Below, piece by piece: positions 18,791 to 27,373 of a stretch of DNA of 64,000 nucleotides. Source of the stretch: Clostridiaceae bacterium BL-3 (GTDB lineage Bacteria > Bacillota > Clostridia > Clostridiales > Clostridiaceae). The notes beneath the pieces are model-generated. The model did no database searches. It was not told the DNA's origin and saw nothing but the letters and a program-made list of their open reading frames with translations. The translations under genes were made by a program, and so were the position numbers. The stretch's first letter is position 1; each line of letters starts with the position of its first letter. The stretch spans positions 124,001-188,000 of the forward strand of contig CADDXC010000001.1 of NCBI GenBank assembly GCA_902809985.1, read 5' to 3'.

Positions 18791-19459
18791 ATGGATACTT
18801 ACAAAATAAAACAACCAGTTTCATATTACAATCAGGTTTATAAAAATATAAAAGAAATGATTTTTGATGGTATTTTTAAACCAGGGGAAAGAATTTATGA
18901 GTCGAAACTTGCAGCTGAATTTCAAGTCAGCAGAAGTCCTGTAAGAGAAGCCATACGTTCTCTGGAAAAAGACGGACTTTTATGCATTGATAATAAATCT
19001 AGAATTACAGTATACAAGCCAACTATAAGAGATATTGAAGATATTTATGAATGCCGCCGTGCTTTAGAATCAATGGCCGCCAGATTAACTACAGTTAGAG
19101 CAAGCCAGGATGATCTGGATAAGATTGAAGATGTGTTGATGAGGACTGAGGAAAATATAAGGCGTTTTCATGATACCGACGAAAAAACCATTGTTTTGCT
19201 CAATTCTAAATTTCATAATTTAATTCTCTGCTTTAGCCAAAATAGCAGACTTCAAAAGCAGAGTGATGATTTAAAATCCCTTATTTACTTTTACAGATTT
19301 ATAGATGTATATGGATATAAGCGTAGAATGGATATTTATAAATATCACCTTGAAATATTCAACTTTATTAAACAAAGAGATGAATCAATGGCTGCTCAGG
19401 TTATGGATGAACATCTGGCTAATGATTTAGAACATCTAAAAAAAGTTTTGGCTATTTAA
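18791..19459 (+). CDS. GntR-family regulator with FCD domain
   Basis: 222 aa from the ATG at 18791, preceded by AAAGGAGGAAATA; an upstream in-frame TTG at 18773 lacks a site. The N-terminal winged helix (about 10-75) has the GntR phrase PGERIYESKLAAEFQVSRSPVREAI. The C-terminal FCD domain (about 85-215) is all-helical with the metal-ligand histidines of this family in FHNLIL and DEHLAND. FCD regulators sense carboxylates or sugar acids. It lies 21 bp before an AEC-type permease and probably controls it. Confidence 0.88.
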   Translation: MDTYKIKQPVSYYNQVYKNIKEMIFDGIFKPGERIYESKLAAEFQVSRSPVREAIRSLEKDGLLCIDNKSRITVYKPTIRDIEDIYECRRALESMAARLTTVRASQDDLDKIEDVLMRTEENIRRFHDTDEKTIVLLNSKFHNLILCFSQNSRLQKQSDDLKSLIYFYRFIDVYGYKRRMDIYKYHLEIFNFIKQRDESMAAQVMDEHLANDLEHLKKVLAI

Positions 19460-19480
19460 TATTGACAAGGAGAGTATAAA

Positions 19481-20419
19481 ATGATAATTTTAACTGCATT
19501 GGAAAGTGTATTGAGTATAGTTTTAATGGTTTCTACAGGGTATTTTTTATGTCGTAAGAAATGGCTTGATCAAAAAGTTTCGAAGACTTTTTCAAAATTG
19601 GTCTGCAATTTAGCTATTCCATGTCTCATGATATCCCAATTTGAGGAAAATTTTAATAAAGATAAATTGATTACCATGGCAAAAGGATTGTATATCCCAT
19701 TTGTCTCTATGGCAATTTGTTATGTAATTGCAGTGATAATTTCTAAAGTCATCAAAGTTAAAAAAGGCAGAATTGGCACCTTTAGATCTATGTTCTTTGT
19801 ATCCAATTCCATATTCATTGGCCTGCCGGTGAACATGGCCTTGTTTGGGACAAAGAGTATACCTGATGTTTTACTGTATTATATAGCTAATACTGCATTT
19901 TTTTGGACAATCGGTGCCTATGAAATAAGCAGAGATGGACAAGATGGTACTGCTAAGATATTTTCAGTTAATACACTGAAGAGGATCATGTCGGCACCAC
20001 TGATAAGTTTCATATTGGCAGCTGTATTGGTGTTGCTGAACATTCGTCTTCCCAAATTCCTCATGGATACGTGTAAATATTTTGGAAATTTAACTACTCC
20101 TTTAGCCATGATATTTATAGGTATAACTATTTATTTTGTCAATTTTAAAGAGTTAAAACTAGGGAAAGATGTGCTGGCGATAATTGTTGGAAGGTTTTTT
20201 GTTTGTCCGGTGGTAATGCTTTTATTATGTCACGGCTCAACTGTCCCCATGCTTATGAAAAATGTATTTGTGATTCAGGCTGCTATGCCCGTTATGACAA
20301 ATACGGCCATAGTCTCAAGAAGCTATAATGCAGATTACAAGTATGCTACAGTGAATACGGTTATAACAACTATTGCGAGCTTGCTAGTTATCCCCACATA
20401 CATGTTAATATTAAATTAA
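19481..20419 (+). CDS. AEC-family (auxin efflux carrier-like) permease
   Basis: 312 aa with about ten membrane segments and the AEC halves: N-terminal TGYFLCRKKWLDQKVSKTFSKLVCNLAIPCLMISQF and C-terminal IQAAMPVMTNTAIVSRSY. Bacterial members include malate and other carboxylate permeases. The adjacent FCD-type regulator fits a carboxylate substrate, but none can be named. GGAGAG precedes the ATG. Together with the GntR gene it forms the insert that splits minC from minDE. Confidence 0.85.
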   Translation: MIILTALESVLSIVLMVSTGYFLCRKKWLDQKVSKTFSKLVCNLAIPCLMISQFEENFNKDKLITMAKGLYIPFVSMAICYVIAVIISKVIKVKKGRIGTFRSMFFVSNSIFIGLPVNMALFGTKSIPDVLLYYIANTAFFWTIGAYEISRDGQDGTAKIFSVNTLKRIMSAPLISFILAAVLVLLNIRLPKFLMDTCKYFGNLTTPLAMIFIGITIYFVNFKELKLGKDVLAIIVGRFFVCPVVMLLLCHGSTVPMLMKNVFVIQAAMPVMTNTAIVSRSYNADYKYATVNTVITTIASLLVIPTYMLILN

Positions 20420-20610
20420 GTAAATTGTGTGATTTATAACAAATAGGTACTTATTTTGGAAAGCGAAAGTTCGATAAATATTATAGATTATTTTTACTAC
20501 ATTTAGTATAATGTTTTATAAAGAGTTTTATTGCTTGGTTATTTACAAAGGATTATTTGTTTATATAAATCGATATTCAGTTGATTGAGTGATTTAAAGG
20601 AGGCAGTGTA

Positions 20611-21408
20611 ATGGGAGAAGCAATTGTAGTAACATCAGGTAAGGGCGGGGTAGGTAAAACTACTACTACGGCTAATATAGGTACTGGACTAGCTGCTTTG
20701 GGGAAAAGTGTTGTAGTAGTAGATGGAGATACGGGACTCAGGAATTTAGATGTGCTCATGGGTCTTGAAAATAGAATTGTATTTACTCTATTGGATGTAG
20801 TTGAAAATAAATGTAAATTAAAACAGGCTCTTATAAGAGATAAGAGATTGACAAACCTTTATCTTCTGCCTACAGCACAGACCAGGGATAAGGAGGATGT
20901 GAGTCCTCAGCAGATGATGAACTTGATCTATGAATTGAAAAAAGAATATGACTATGTGATAATAGATTGTCCAGCTGGAATTGAACATGGTTTTGAAAAT
21001 GCCATAATAGGCGCAGATAGGGCACTTATCGTAGTGAATCCTGAAGTGACTTCTGTCAGAGATTCTGATAGGGTCATAGGGAAACTTGATTCTAAAGGAT
21101 TGGAAGATCATCAGCTTATAATAAACAGACTGAATTATAAGATGACAAAAAGTGGGGATATGCTGGATGTAGATGATATATTAGATAGTTTGGCTATAAA
21201 ACTCATAGGAGTAGTACCAGATGATAGAAATATAACAGTTTCAACCAACAGAGGAGAGCCGATAGTACTAAATGATAAAGCTATATCAGGACAAGCTTTT
21301 AGAAATATATCCAGAAGAATTACAGGAGAAAAAGTACCTATGATGGATTTGAGTGTTGGACAAGAAAGTCTTTTTTCATCTATAAAAAAATTATTTGGTA
21401 TTAAATAG
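20611..21408 (+). CDS. minD: Septum site-determining ATPase MinD
   Basis: 265 aa. Deviant Walker A motif KGGVGKTTTTANIG (residues about 11-24), the DGDTGLRNLD switch, and a C-terminal amphipathic membrane-targeting helix (SLFSSIKKLFGIK). With ATP it binds the membrane and recruits MinC or MinE. AAAGGAGG precedes the ATG. It is followed by minE after 12 bp. Confidence 0.96.
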   Translation: MGEAIVVTSGKGGVGKTTTTANIGTGLAALGKSVVVVDGDTGLRNLDVLMGLENRIVFTLLDVVENKCKLKQALIRDKRLTNLYLLPTAQTRDKEDVSPQQMMNLIYELKKEYDYVIIDCPAGIEHGFENAIIGADRALIVVNPEVTSVRDSDRVIGKLDSKGLEDHQLIINRLNYKMTKSGDMLDVDDILDSLAIKLIGVVPDDRNITVSTNRGEPIVLNDKAISGQAFRNISRRITGEKVPMMDLSVGQESLFSSIKKLFGIK

Positions 21409-21420
21409 GGAGGTAAGACA

Positions 21421-21687
21421 ATGGACTTATTTAAAATATTCTCCAGATCGTCTTCTAAGAATGTAGCCAAGGAAAGACTGAGATTAATATTGATACATGA
21501 CAGGTGTTATATGTCTGAAGAAGTACTTAAAAGCATAAAAGAGGATATATTAAAAGTGCTCTCAAAATATATGGAAATAGATTGCTCGGAAATAGATGTG
21601 AAGATGACAACCCCAGAGGAAATAAAGGGGAATTCAGCTGCTTTAGTGGCTAGTATACCTATAAAAAAGGTTAAAAATAACAGATAA
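21421..21687 (+). CDS. minE: Cell division topological specificity factor MinE
   Basis: 88 aa, usual length. The N-terminal membrane/MinD-binding region KNVAKERLRLILIHDR (about 14-29) is followed by the beta-rich topological specificity domain with EEVLKSIKEDILKVLSKYMEID. It stimulates MinD ATPase and drives oscillation. Its presence with MinC and MinD means this Clostridium uses the oscillating system rather than only DivIVA/MinJ anchoring. Confidence 0.94.
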   Translation: MDLFKIFSRSSSKNVAKERLRLILIHDRCYMSEEVLKSIKEDILKVLSKYMEIDCSEIDVKMTTPEEIKGNSAALVASIPIKKVKNNR

Positions 21688-21763
21688 CTATTGATAATTT
21701 ATACATAGTTTTTTTATTTCCCTGTGGTATAATCATTATAGTTATACTGGAGGGATATATAAA

Positions 21764-22885
21764 ATGCTTGAAAAATTTACCATAAGCAGAAGACTTTTAA
21801 AAGAACTTGATTTTCCTATAATTACTACTGTTATAATTATATGTTTATTTGGCAGCTTGAATATCTACAGCGCATCTCATGTAAGCTATGGTTCATATTA
21901 TTTGAAGACACAGCTTATCTGGATAGCCGTAGGACTTATTTTAGTTTATTTGTTGCTTTTAATAGATTATTCTGTTATAAAAGATCTTGCTCCTTTAATC
22001 TACTGGTTTGGTGTATTTCTGCTTGTACTTAATTGTATCCCGTTTTTTAAATACACTGTAAATGGAGCATCTTCATGGATTAGGATTGGGAGCATTTCCA
22101 TGCAGCCTTCTGAGTTTGCTAAAGTTGGAATTATATTGATGCTGGCAAAACAGCTGGATGACATGGAAGGAAAAATTAATAATTTTAAAAATATTACTAA
22201 ACTTACAATATATGCCCTTATTCCCGTGGTTTTGATTATAAGCCAGCCTGACATGGGAATGACTATGGTGTGTTTTTTTGCCGTTCTTGGGATATATTTT
22301 ATAGCGGGATTGAATTTTAAAGTTATATTGGGAGGATTTTTGGGACTCTTTACTCTGGGAACAATTGCCTGGAAGTCATCGCTTATAGAGTATTATCAAA
22401 AGATGAGAATAGTATCTTTATTTAATCCTGAGAAATATCAGCAATCTTTTTCGCTTCAGGTTACACAGTCAAAGATAGGAATTGGCTCAGGGGGGATTTT
22501 GGGAAAGGGTTTTTTGAAAGGTACTCAGATTTCAGGGGGGTATGTTCCGGAATCCCATACTGATTTTATATTTGCTGTAGTAGGGGAAGAATGGGGCCTT
22601 ATAGGATGTCTGGCGCTGATAATATTTTACATAATTATAGTGTACAGGGCTATAAAAATAGCTAAAGAATCCAAGGATATTTTTGGAACTATGGTGTGTA
22701 TAGGAATAATATCTACCATTCTGTTCTCAATTTTTCAAAACATAGGTATGACAGTTGGCTTGCTGCCTATAACCGGTATTACTCTTCCCTTTATGAGTTA
22801 TGGAGGTAGTTCCATTCTATCAGCTTTTATAGAATTGTCTTTGATCTTAAATATAGGTATGAGAAGAAAGAAAATTAATTTTTAG
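21764..22885 (+). CDS. rodA: RodA/FtsW-family peptidoglycan glycosyltransferase
   Basis: 373 aa SEDS polymerase with about ten membrane segments. Family motifs include NGASSWIRIGSISMQPSEFAKVG (about 99-121), the extracellular loop QSKIGIGSGGILGKGFLKGTQ, and PESHTDFIFAVVGEEWG. It polymerises glycan strands with a class B PBP, most likely the PBP2 at 14557. A consensus TATAAT lies at 21728-21733, so it may start its own transcript after minE. Confidence 0.92.
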   Translation: MLEKFTISRRLLKELDFPIITTVIIICLFGSLNIYSASHVSYGSYYLKTQLIWIAVGLILVYLLLLIDYSVIKDLAPLIYWFGVFLLVLNCIPFFKYTVNGASSWIRIGSISMQPSEFAKVGIILMLAKQLDDMEGKINNFKNITKLTIYALIPVVLIISQPDMGMTMVCFFAVLGIYFIAGLNFKVILGGFLGLFTLGTIAWKSSLIEYYQKMRIVSLFNPEKYQQSFSLQVTQSKIGIGSGGILGKGFLKGTQISGGYVPESHTDFIFAVVGEEWGLIGCLALIIFYIIIVYRAIKIAKESKDIFGTMVCIGIISTILFSIFQNIGMTVGLLPITGITLPFMSYGGSSILSAFIELSLILNIGMRRKKINF

Positions 22886-22900
22886 GGAGATAAGTATATT

Positions 22901-23266
22901 ATGAAAATTGCTTTTATAGCGCATGACAAGAAAAAAGATGATATTGTGGATTTTGTAAAAAGATATAAAGATGTATTTAAAGATCACGAAATTTTTGCTA
23001 CAGGAACTACTGGAAAATTGATAAGTGAAATGACTGGTTTAAAGGTACATAGATTCCTTTCAGGTCCTATGGGCGGGGATCAGCAGATAGGTTCGAGAGT
23101 GGCCCAGGGAGAAATGGATATAGTTATATTTCTAAGGGATCCGCTTACTGCTCAACCGCATGAACCGGATATTTCGGCACTGCTTAGGATCTGTGATGTC
23201 CACTGTGTACCACTGGCCACTAACTTGGGATCAGCAGAGGTATTTGTAAAAGCTTTAAAAAGGTAA
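22901..23266 (+). CDS. mgsA: Methylglyoxal synthase
   Basis: 121 aa. Converts dihydroxyacetone phosphate to methylglyoxal and phosphate. Family motifs [38 protein letters not shown] and [15 protein letters not shown] are intact, including the two catalytic aspartates of the GGDQ and RDPL motifs. It follows rodA by 15 bp and ends at a terminator. Confidence 0.96.
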   Translation: MKIAFIAHDKKKDDIVDFVKRYKDVFKDHEIFATGTTGKLISEMTGLKVHRFLSGPMGGDQQIGSRVAQGEMDIVIFLRDPLTAQPHEPDISALLRICDVHCVPLATNLGSAEVFVKALKR

Positions 23267-23270
23267 AGTT

Positions 23271-23318
23271 GGATTTAATACTGAAACTCTTTGGTTTTGG
23301 TGTTAAATCCTTTTATTT
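23271..23318 (+). terminator. Terminator of the minDE-rodA-mgsA unit
   Basis: GGATTTAATAC (23271-23281) pairs with GTGTTAAATCC (23300-23310) with inner pairing of GAAAC and GTTTT, then TTTTATTTT. Confidence 0.8.
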
Positions 23319-23425
23319 TGTTGAAATTATAGGGAAGTTAATAGATGAGTAAAGTGGATGTAGTCATAATTGAGACTATATTTAAATATATATTAAATAT
23401 GTGTATTTCAAAAGGGGGTTTTAAG

Positions 23426-23788
23426 ATGGGGCATTATGATTCAGAATATGAAAAGTATTATAATTCCCTGAAAGGGAAATTGAATTATTCGCCTTATCGC
23501 AGCAGACTGTATGATAGAGGTAATTCCCGTACTAAGAGAACAAATTATTTAACTAAAAGAATTATAAGGGATTTAGCTGGGGTATTAATTTTATTTGTAT
23601 TTATTACAACCTGTAAACTGCTTTCGAATTCTCAAAGTAAAAATGTATACAATTATTCTAAAAAGATTGTCAATGAAAATTATGATTATAGTAAATTGAA
23701 AGCTCAGCTGAAAAATATAAATGTGAATTATATTGGAGATAGAGTTAAAGATGTAGTTGAACAACTTAGAATAGATGAAAAAGATTAA
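23426..23788 (+). CDS. Small bitopic membrane protein at the spoIVFA position
   Basis: 120 aa from the ATG at 23426, which has AAAGGGGG upstream; a longer frame from 23345 has no ribosome site. An N-terminal cytoplasmic part of about 48 residues rich in Tyr, Arg and Lys is followed by one membrane span (about 49-66) and an outer tail of about 55 residues. There is no LytM/M23 domain. It lies 18 bp before the SpoIVFB-type protease, and the two occupy the min-to-rplU slot where Bacillus has spoIVFA-spoIVFB. It is therefore a candidate minimal SpoIVFA-like regulator of the protease; sequence similarity alone is too weak to prove this. Confidence 0.6.
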   Translation: MGHYDSEYEKYYNSLKGKLNYSPYRSRLYDRGNSRTKRTNYLTKRIIRDLAGVLILFVFITTCKLLSNSQSKNVYNYSKKIVNENYDYSKLKAQLKNINVNYIGDRVKDVVEQLRIDEKD

Positions 23789-23806
23789 GTTTTAAGAGGT
23801 ATTTCT

Positions 23807-24664
23807 GTGATTAGGATGAGTAAATATTTTATTCCCTATGTAGTGTTTTTAATTATCATAGGTTATAAAGGACAGCTTATTTATACATTTATAGTAGTTT
23901 TTTTCCATGAGATGGTTCACTATTTTACAGCTAGATATTATAAATTCTCGGGATTTGACATAGAATTTATAGCTGTGGGAGCGGTTGTAAGGCTTAAGGA
24001 TATAGATGAGGCATTTCCGAAAGAGGACTTGATAATTTCAGCTTCCGGACCAATTGCCAATCTGATCTTAAGTATATTTTTTTATTATATATATCAAATT
24101 TTTAACTCAAGCCTGTGGTATATGCTTTTTTCTATAAATCTAGTCATAGGCTTATTTAATTTGATCCCGGCTTTTCCTCTGGATGGAGGAAGAATACTTA
24201 GAAGTATATTGAATTTAAAAATAACCTATAAAAAGGCAAATAAGATAATGATGGTTTCAAGTGTATTTATAGGAATAGTACTTATGTTTTTTTATATATT
24301 ATTATTTCTCAACGGGAATAGTAATTTTAATATTGGAATAATAGGGGTACTTATAGTAATGTCATCTTTAAAAGAAAGTGAGAGGGTGTCATATATAATA
24401 ATGGGAGACATTGTAAAGAAAAAATATAAATTTATAAAGAGGGGTTACATTGAAAACAGGAATATATCCATATACCATAAGCAGGACCTGCTTACTGCAA
24501 TGGGTCTGTTTGATAAAAGCAAATACAATATATTTATGGTGTTGGATGAAGAGATGAATGTAGTGGATGTAATCTATGAAGAGGAAATAATAGAAGCTTT
24601 GAAGTCATATGGAAACATGACTATAGAGGAATTTATCAAAATAAGTGAAACGGATGATTCCTAA
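23807..24664 (+). CDS. spoIVFB: SpoIVFB-type site-2 protease (M50)
   Basis: 285 aa, GTG start with AAGAGGT upstream. A membrane metalloprotease: zinc motif H34-E-M-V-H38 in the first core helix, and NLIPAFPLDGG (about 118-128) supplying the third ligand, aspartate. Several more membrane spans follow, and the C-terminal cytoplasmic part (about 200-285) is CBS-like in place. In sporulation SpoIVFB cleaves pro-sigma-K in the mother cell. The position between min genes and rplU matches Bacillus. A general S2P role cannot be excluded, because the pro-sigma-K substrate is not in this window. Confidence 0.85.
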   Translation: MIRMSKYFIPYVVFLIIIGYKGQLIYTFIVVFFHEMVHYFTARYYKFSGFDIEFIAVGAVVRLKDIDEAFPKEDLIISASGPIANLILSIFFYYIYQIFNSSLWYMLFSINLVIGLFNLIPAFPLDGGRILRSILNLKITYKKANKIMMVSSVFIGIVLMFFYILLFLNGNSNFNIGIIGVLIVMSSLKESERVSYIIMGDIVKKKYKFIKRGYIENRNISIYHKQDLLTAMGLFDKSKYNIFMVLDEEMNVVDVIYEEEIIEALKSYGNMTIEEFIKISETDDS

Positions 24665-24676
24665 GACAGACATATT

Positions 24677-24737
24677 CAAAGTTCAGAGTTCGAACTTAAT
24701 TTAGATATTAGAGTTTGAACTTTGGACTTTGTTTTTA
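24677..24737 (+). terminator. Terminator after spoIVFB
   Basis: A long interrupted stem from CAAAGTTCAGAGTTC (24677 on) to GAACTTTGGACTTTG (ending about 24731), followed by TTTTTATTT. Confidence 0.8.
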
Positions 24738-24806
24738 TTTCCTGGGTTTTAAATTGTGTATGCTTATGCTAAAATATAGGGATGATATCTAAGAGGAGGA
24801 TTATTC

Positions 24807-26660
24807 ATGAATAGAATTTCTGACGACATATTGTTTAAAGTGGAAAAACCTGCCCGTTATACTGGCGGGGAAATAAATTCCTATATAAAGGACAAAAATG
24901 AGGTGGATATCCGATTTGCGTTTTGCTTTCCCGATGTCTATGAAGTAGGAATGTCCCACCTTGGGATGAAGATACTCTATTACATATTAAATGAAAGAAA
25001 TGACACTTATTGTGAGAGGGTTTTTGCACCCTGGCCTGATATGGAAGAACTTATGAGAAAAAATAATATACCTTTATACGGTCTGGAAAGTAAAGATTCA
25101 ATATCAAGTTTTGATTTTATAGGATTTACCCTTCAATATGAAATGAGTTATACAAATGTTTTAAATATGCTTGATCTTGCAGGATTGTCTATCAGGGCCT
25201 CTGAAAGAGGTGAAAATGACCCAATAGTTATATGCGGTGGACCTTGTGCATATAATCCAGAACCTCTTTGGGATATAGCGGATTTATTTGCCATAGGTGA
25301 ATCGGAAGAACAGATAAATGAAATTATGGATTTCTATAAAAAATATAAGGGCAGTAAATTGAAGTTTTTAAGGGAAGTATGTCATATAGGCGGAGTTTAT
25401 GTCCCATCACTTTATAATGTAAGTTATAATGAGGATGGTACTATAAAGGGCTTTGAACCCGTTTATAAAGATGTACCTGCTAAAGTAACTAAGAGGATAG
25501 TGGAGAACCTCAATGAAGCAGATTATCCAGACAAACTTGTAGTACCATTTACTGACATAGTACATGACAGGATAGTTCTGGAAACCTTTAGAGGATGTAC
25601 AAGAGGATGTAGATTTTGTCAGGCTGGCATGATATACAGACCTGTAAGAGAAAAAAGTGCTCCTAAATTATTGGAACAGGTGGATAAACTTATAAAGAGC
25701 ACAGGCTATTCAGAAGTTTCGCTTACATCCTTGAGTATATGTGATTATTCAGATTTGAAAAATCTCATCTATAATTTTATTGAGAAATATTCAGAAAATA
25801 GGATTGGAGTTTCACTGCCTTCCCTCAGAATAGATTCTTTTTCTGTGGAACTTATAAATGAAATACAAAAAGTCAGAAAAACCGGACTTACTTTTGCACC
25901 TGAAGCAGGAAGTCAGAGAATGAGAGATATAATAAATAAAGGAGTTACGGAAAAAAATTTGATGGAGTGTGTGAGCAGCGCCTTTAAATCTGGCTGGTCT
26001 ACTATAAAGTTGTATTTTATGATAGGGCTTCCTTATGAAACCATGGAGGATATAAAGGGAATAGCATATTTATCCGAAAAGGTGGTAGAAGAATATTATA
26101 GGATTCCAAGAGGGATGAGGAAAAAGGGACTTAAAGTAAATGTGAGTACATCTATATTTGTACCTAAGCCATTTACACCCTTTCAATGGGTACACCAAAT
26201 ATCCATGAAGGATGTAAAGGAGGAAATAAAAACGATAAGGACATCTATAAGGAGTAAGCACATAGTGTATAATTGGCATGAAACCCCTCTCAGCTATTTA
26301 GAAGCTGTGTTTGCCAGGGGAGATAGAAGAGTGTGTAATGTATTGATAAAAGCCTATGAAAAGGGAGCTAAATTTGATAGCTGGTCGGAGTATTTTAATT
26401 TTCATATATGGGAGAAGGCCTTCGAAGAATGTGGTGTAGATGGGGATTTCTATGCTTATAGAGATAGAAGTTATGAGGAAATACTTCCCTGGGATTTTAT
26501 AGATACAGGAGTTGATAAAAGTTTTTTAATAGAGGAAAATGAAAAAGCCAAAAATGCACGTGTAACTCCAGATTGTAGACTTGGATGTAAAAACTGCGGT
26601 GTCAGCGTTAATTTGGGAGGGAAATGTTTTGAGGGAGCAGTATTTAATAAAATTCAGTAA
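24807..26660 (+). CDS. B12-binding-type radical SAM protein (TIGR03960 family)
   Basis: 617 aa. The N-terminal half resembles a cobalamin-binding-like domain (DVYEVGMSHLGMKILYYILN, VICGGPCAYNPEP). The radical SAM cluster motif CTRGCRFCQAG (CxxxCxxC) lies at about residue 269, followed by TFAPEAGSQRMRDIINKG. A Cys-rich C-terminus, CRLGCKNCGVSVNLGGKC, may bind a further metal or cluster. Its substrate is not known. It is nearly always paired with the DUF2344 gene that follows, here overlapping by 32 bp. Confidence 0.9.
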   Translation: MNRISDDILFKVEKPARYTGGEINSYIKDKNEVDIRFAFCFPDVYEVGMSHLGMKILYYILNERNDTYCERVFAPWPDMEELMRKNNIPLYGLESKDSISSFDFIGFTLQYEMSYTNVLNMLDLAGLSIRASERGENDPIVICGGPCAYNPEPLWDIADLFAIGESEEQINEIMDFYKKYKGSKLKFLREVCHIGGVYVPSLYNVSYNEDGTIKGFEPVYKDVPAKVTKRIVENLNEADYPDKLVVPFTDIVHDRIVLETFRGCTRGCRFCQAGMIYRPVREKSAPKLLEQVDKLIKSTGYSEVSLTSLSICDYSDLKNLIYNFIEKYSENRIGVSLPSLRIDSFSVELINEIQKVRKTGLTFAPEAGSQRMRDIINKGVTEKNLMECVSSAFKSGWSTIKLYFMIGLPYETMEDIKGIAYLSEKVVEEYYRIPRGMRKKGLKVNVSTSIFVPKPFTPFQWVHQISMKDVKEEIKTIRTSIRSKHIVYNWHETPLSYLEAVFARGDRRVCNVLIKAYEKGAKFDSWSEYFNFHIWEKAFEECGVDGDFYAYRDRSYEEILPWDFIDTGVDKSFLIEENEKAKNARVTPDCRLGCKNCGVSVNLGGKCFEGAVFNKIQ

Positions 26661-27342
26661 AGGTGAAGATATAAAATTTATAGGCCACCTGGATTTAATG
26701 AGGGCCCTGCAGAGAATGATAAGAAGATCCGGAATACCTGCAGAATATTCAAAGGGATTTAATCCCCATATAAATATGTCCATAGCACAGCCTCTTTCAG
26801 TGGGAATTTATTCTACTGGAGAATATATGGATTTGTATCTGGAAAGGGAGATTTCAGTAGACGAGATTATGAAAAAGTTAAATGACAGTGCACCTAGAGG
26901 AGTAGAAATACTGGAGGTCAATAAAGTAAAAAGGGCTGAAAATAAAAAGGTGTTCAAATCCATGGCACAAATAAGTGCAGCTGAGTATCTGATAAATATG
27001 GGATATAACAATACTGACAGATTGGAAAAAAATATGGATGATTTAATGGACATGGATCACTGGTATGATTTAAAGAGGACCAAAAGAGGAGAAGGCAGGG
27101 TTGATATTAGAAAATTTGTAAAAAGTATGGAGTATACTGTCCAGGGCAATAGATTGCTTCTTCATGTCTTGATTTCCTGTGGAAGTATGGAAAATTTATC
27201 TCCACAGCTTTTAGTTCATTTCATACAGCATAATACAGAAAATGCAAATATGGAGCATTTTGTCAGCATAATTAGAAAAGAAATGTATGGAAAAATAAAG
27301 GAGGACCTTATTCCTCTTTATGAATATGTAAAACATATATGA
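26629..27342 (+). CDS. Radical SAM-associated DUF2344 protein (TIGR03936 family)
   Basis: 237 aa from a TTG at 26629 with GGGAGGG seven bases upstream; the frame is open further up but only inside the preceding gene. The N-terminus YLIKFSKGEDIKFIGHLDLMRALQRMIRRSG and the following FNPHINMSIAQPLSVGIYS are the family hallmarks. It overlaps the radical SAM gene, so the two are translationally coupled and probably act together, possibly in RNA or ribosome modification given the ribosomal neighbours. That role is inference. Confidence 0.88.
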   Translation: MREQYLIKFSKGEDIKFIGHLDLMRALQRMIRRSGIPAEYSKGFNPHINMSIAQPLSVGIYSTGEYMDLYLEREISVDEIMKKLNDSAPRGVEILEVNKVKRAENKKVFKSMAQISAAEYLINMGYNNTDRLEKNMDDLMDMDHWYDLKRTKRGEGRVDIRKFVKSMEYTVQGNRLLLHVLISCGSMENLSPQLLVHFIQHNTENANMEHFVSIIRKEMYGKIKEDLIPLYEYVKHI

Positions 27343-27373
27343 TAGAGAATAATTTTAAAAGGGAGGATTATGG

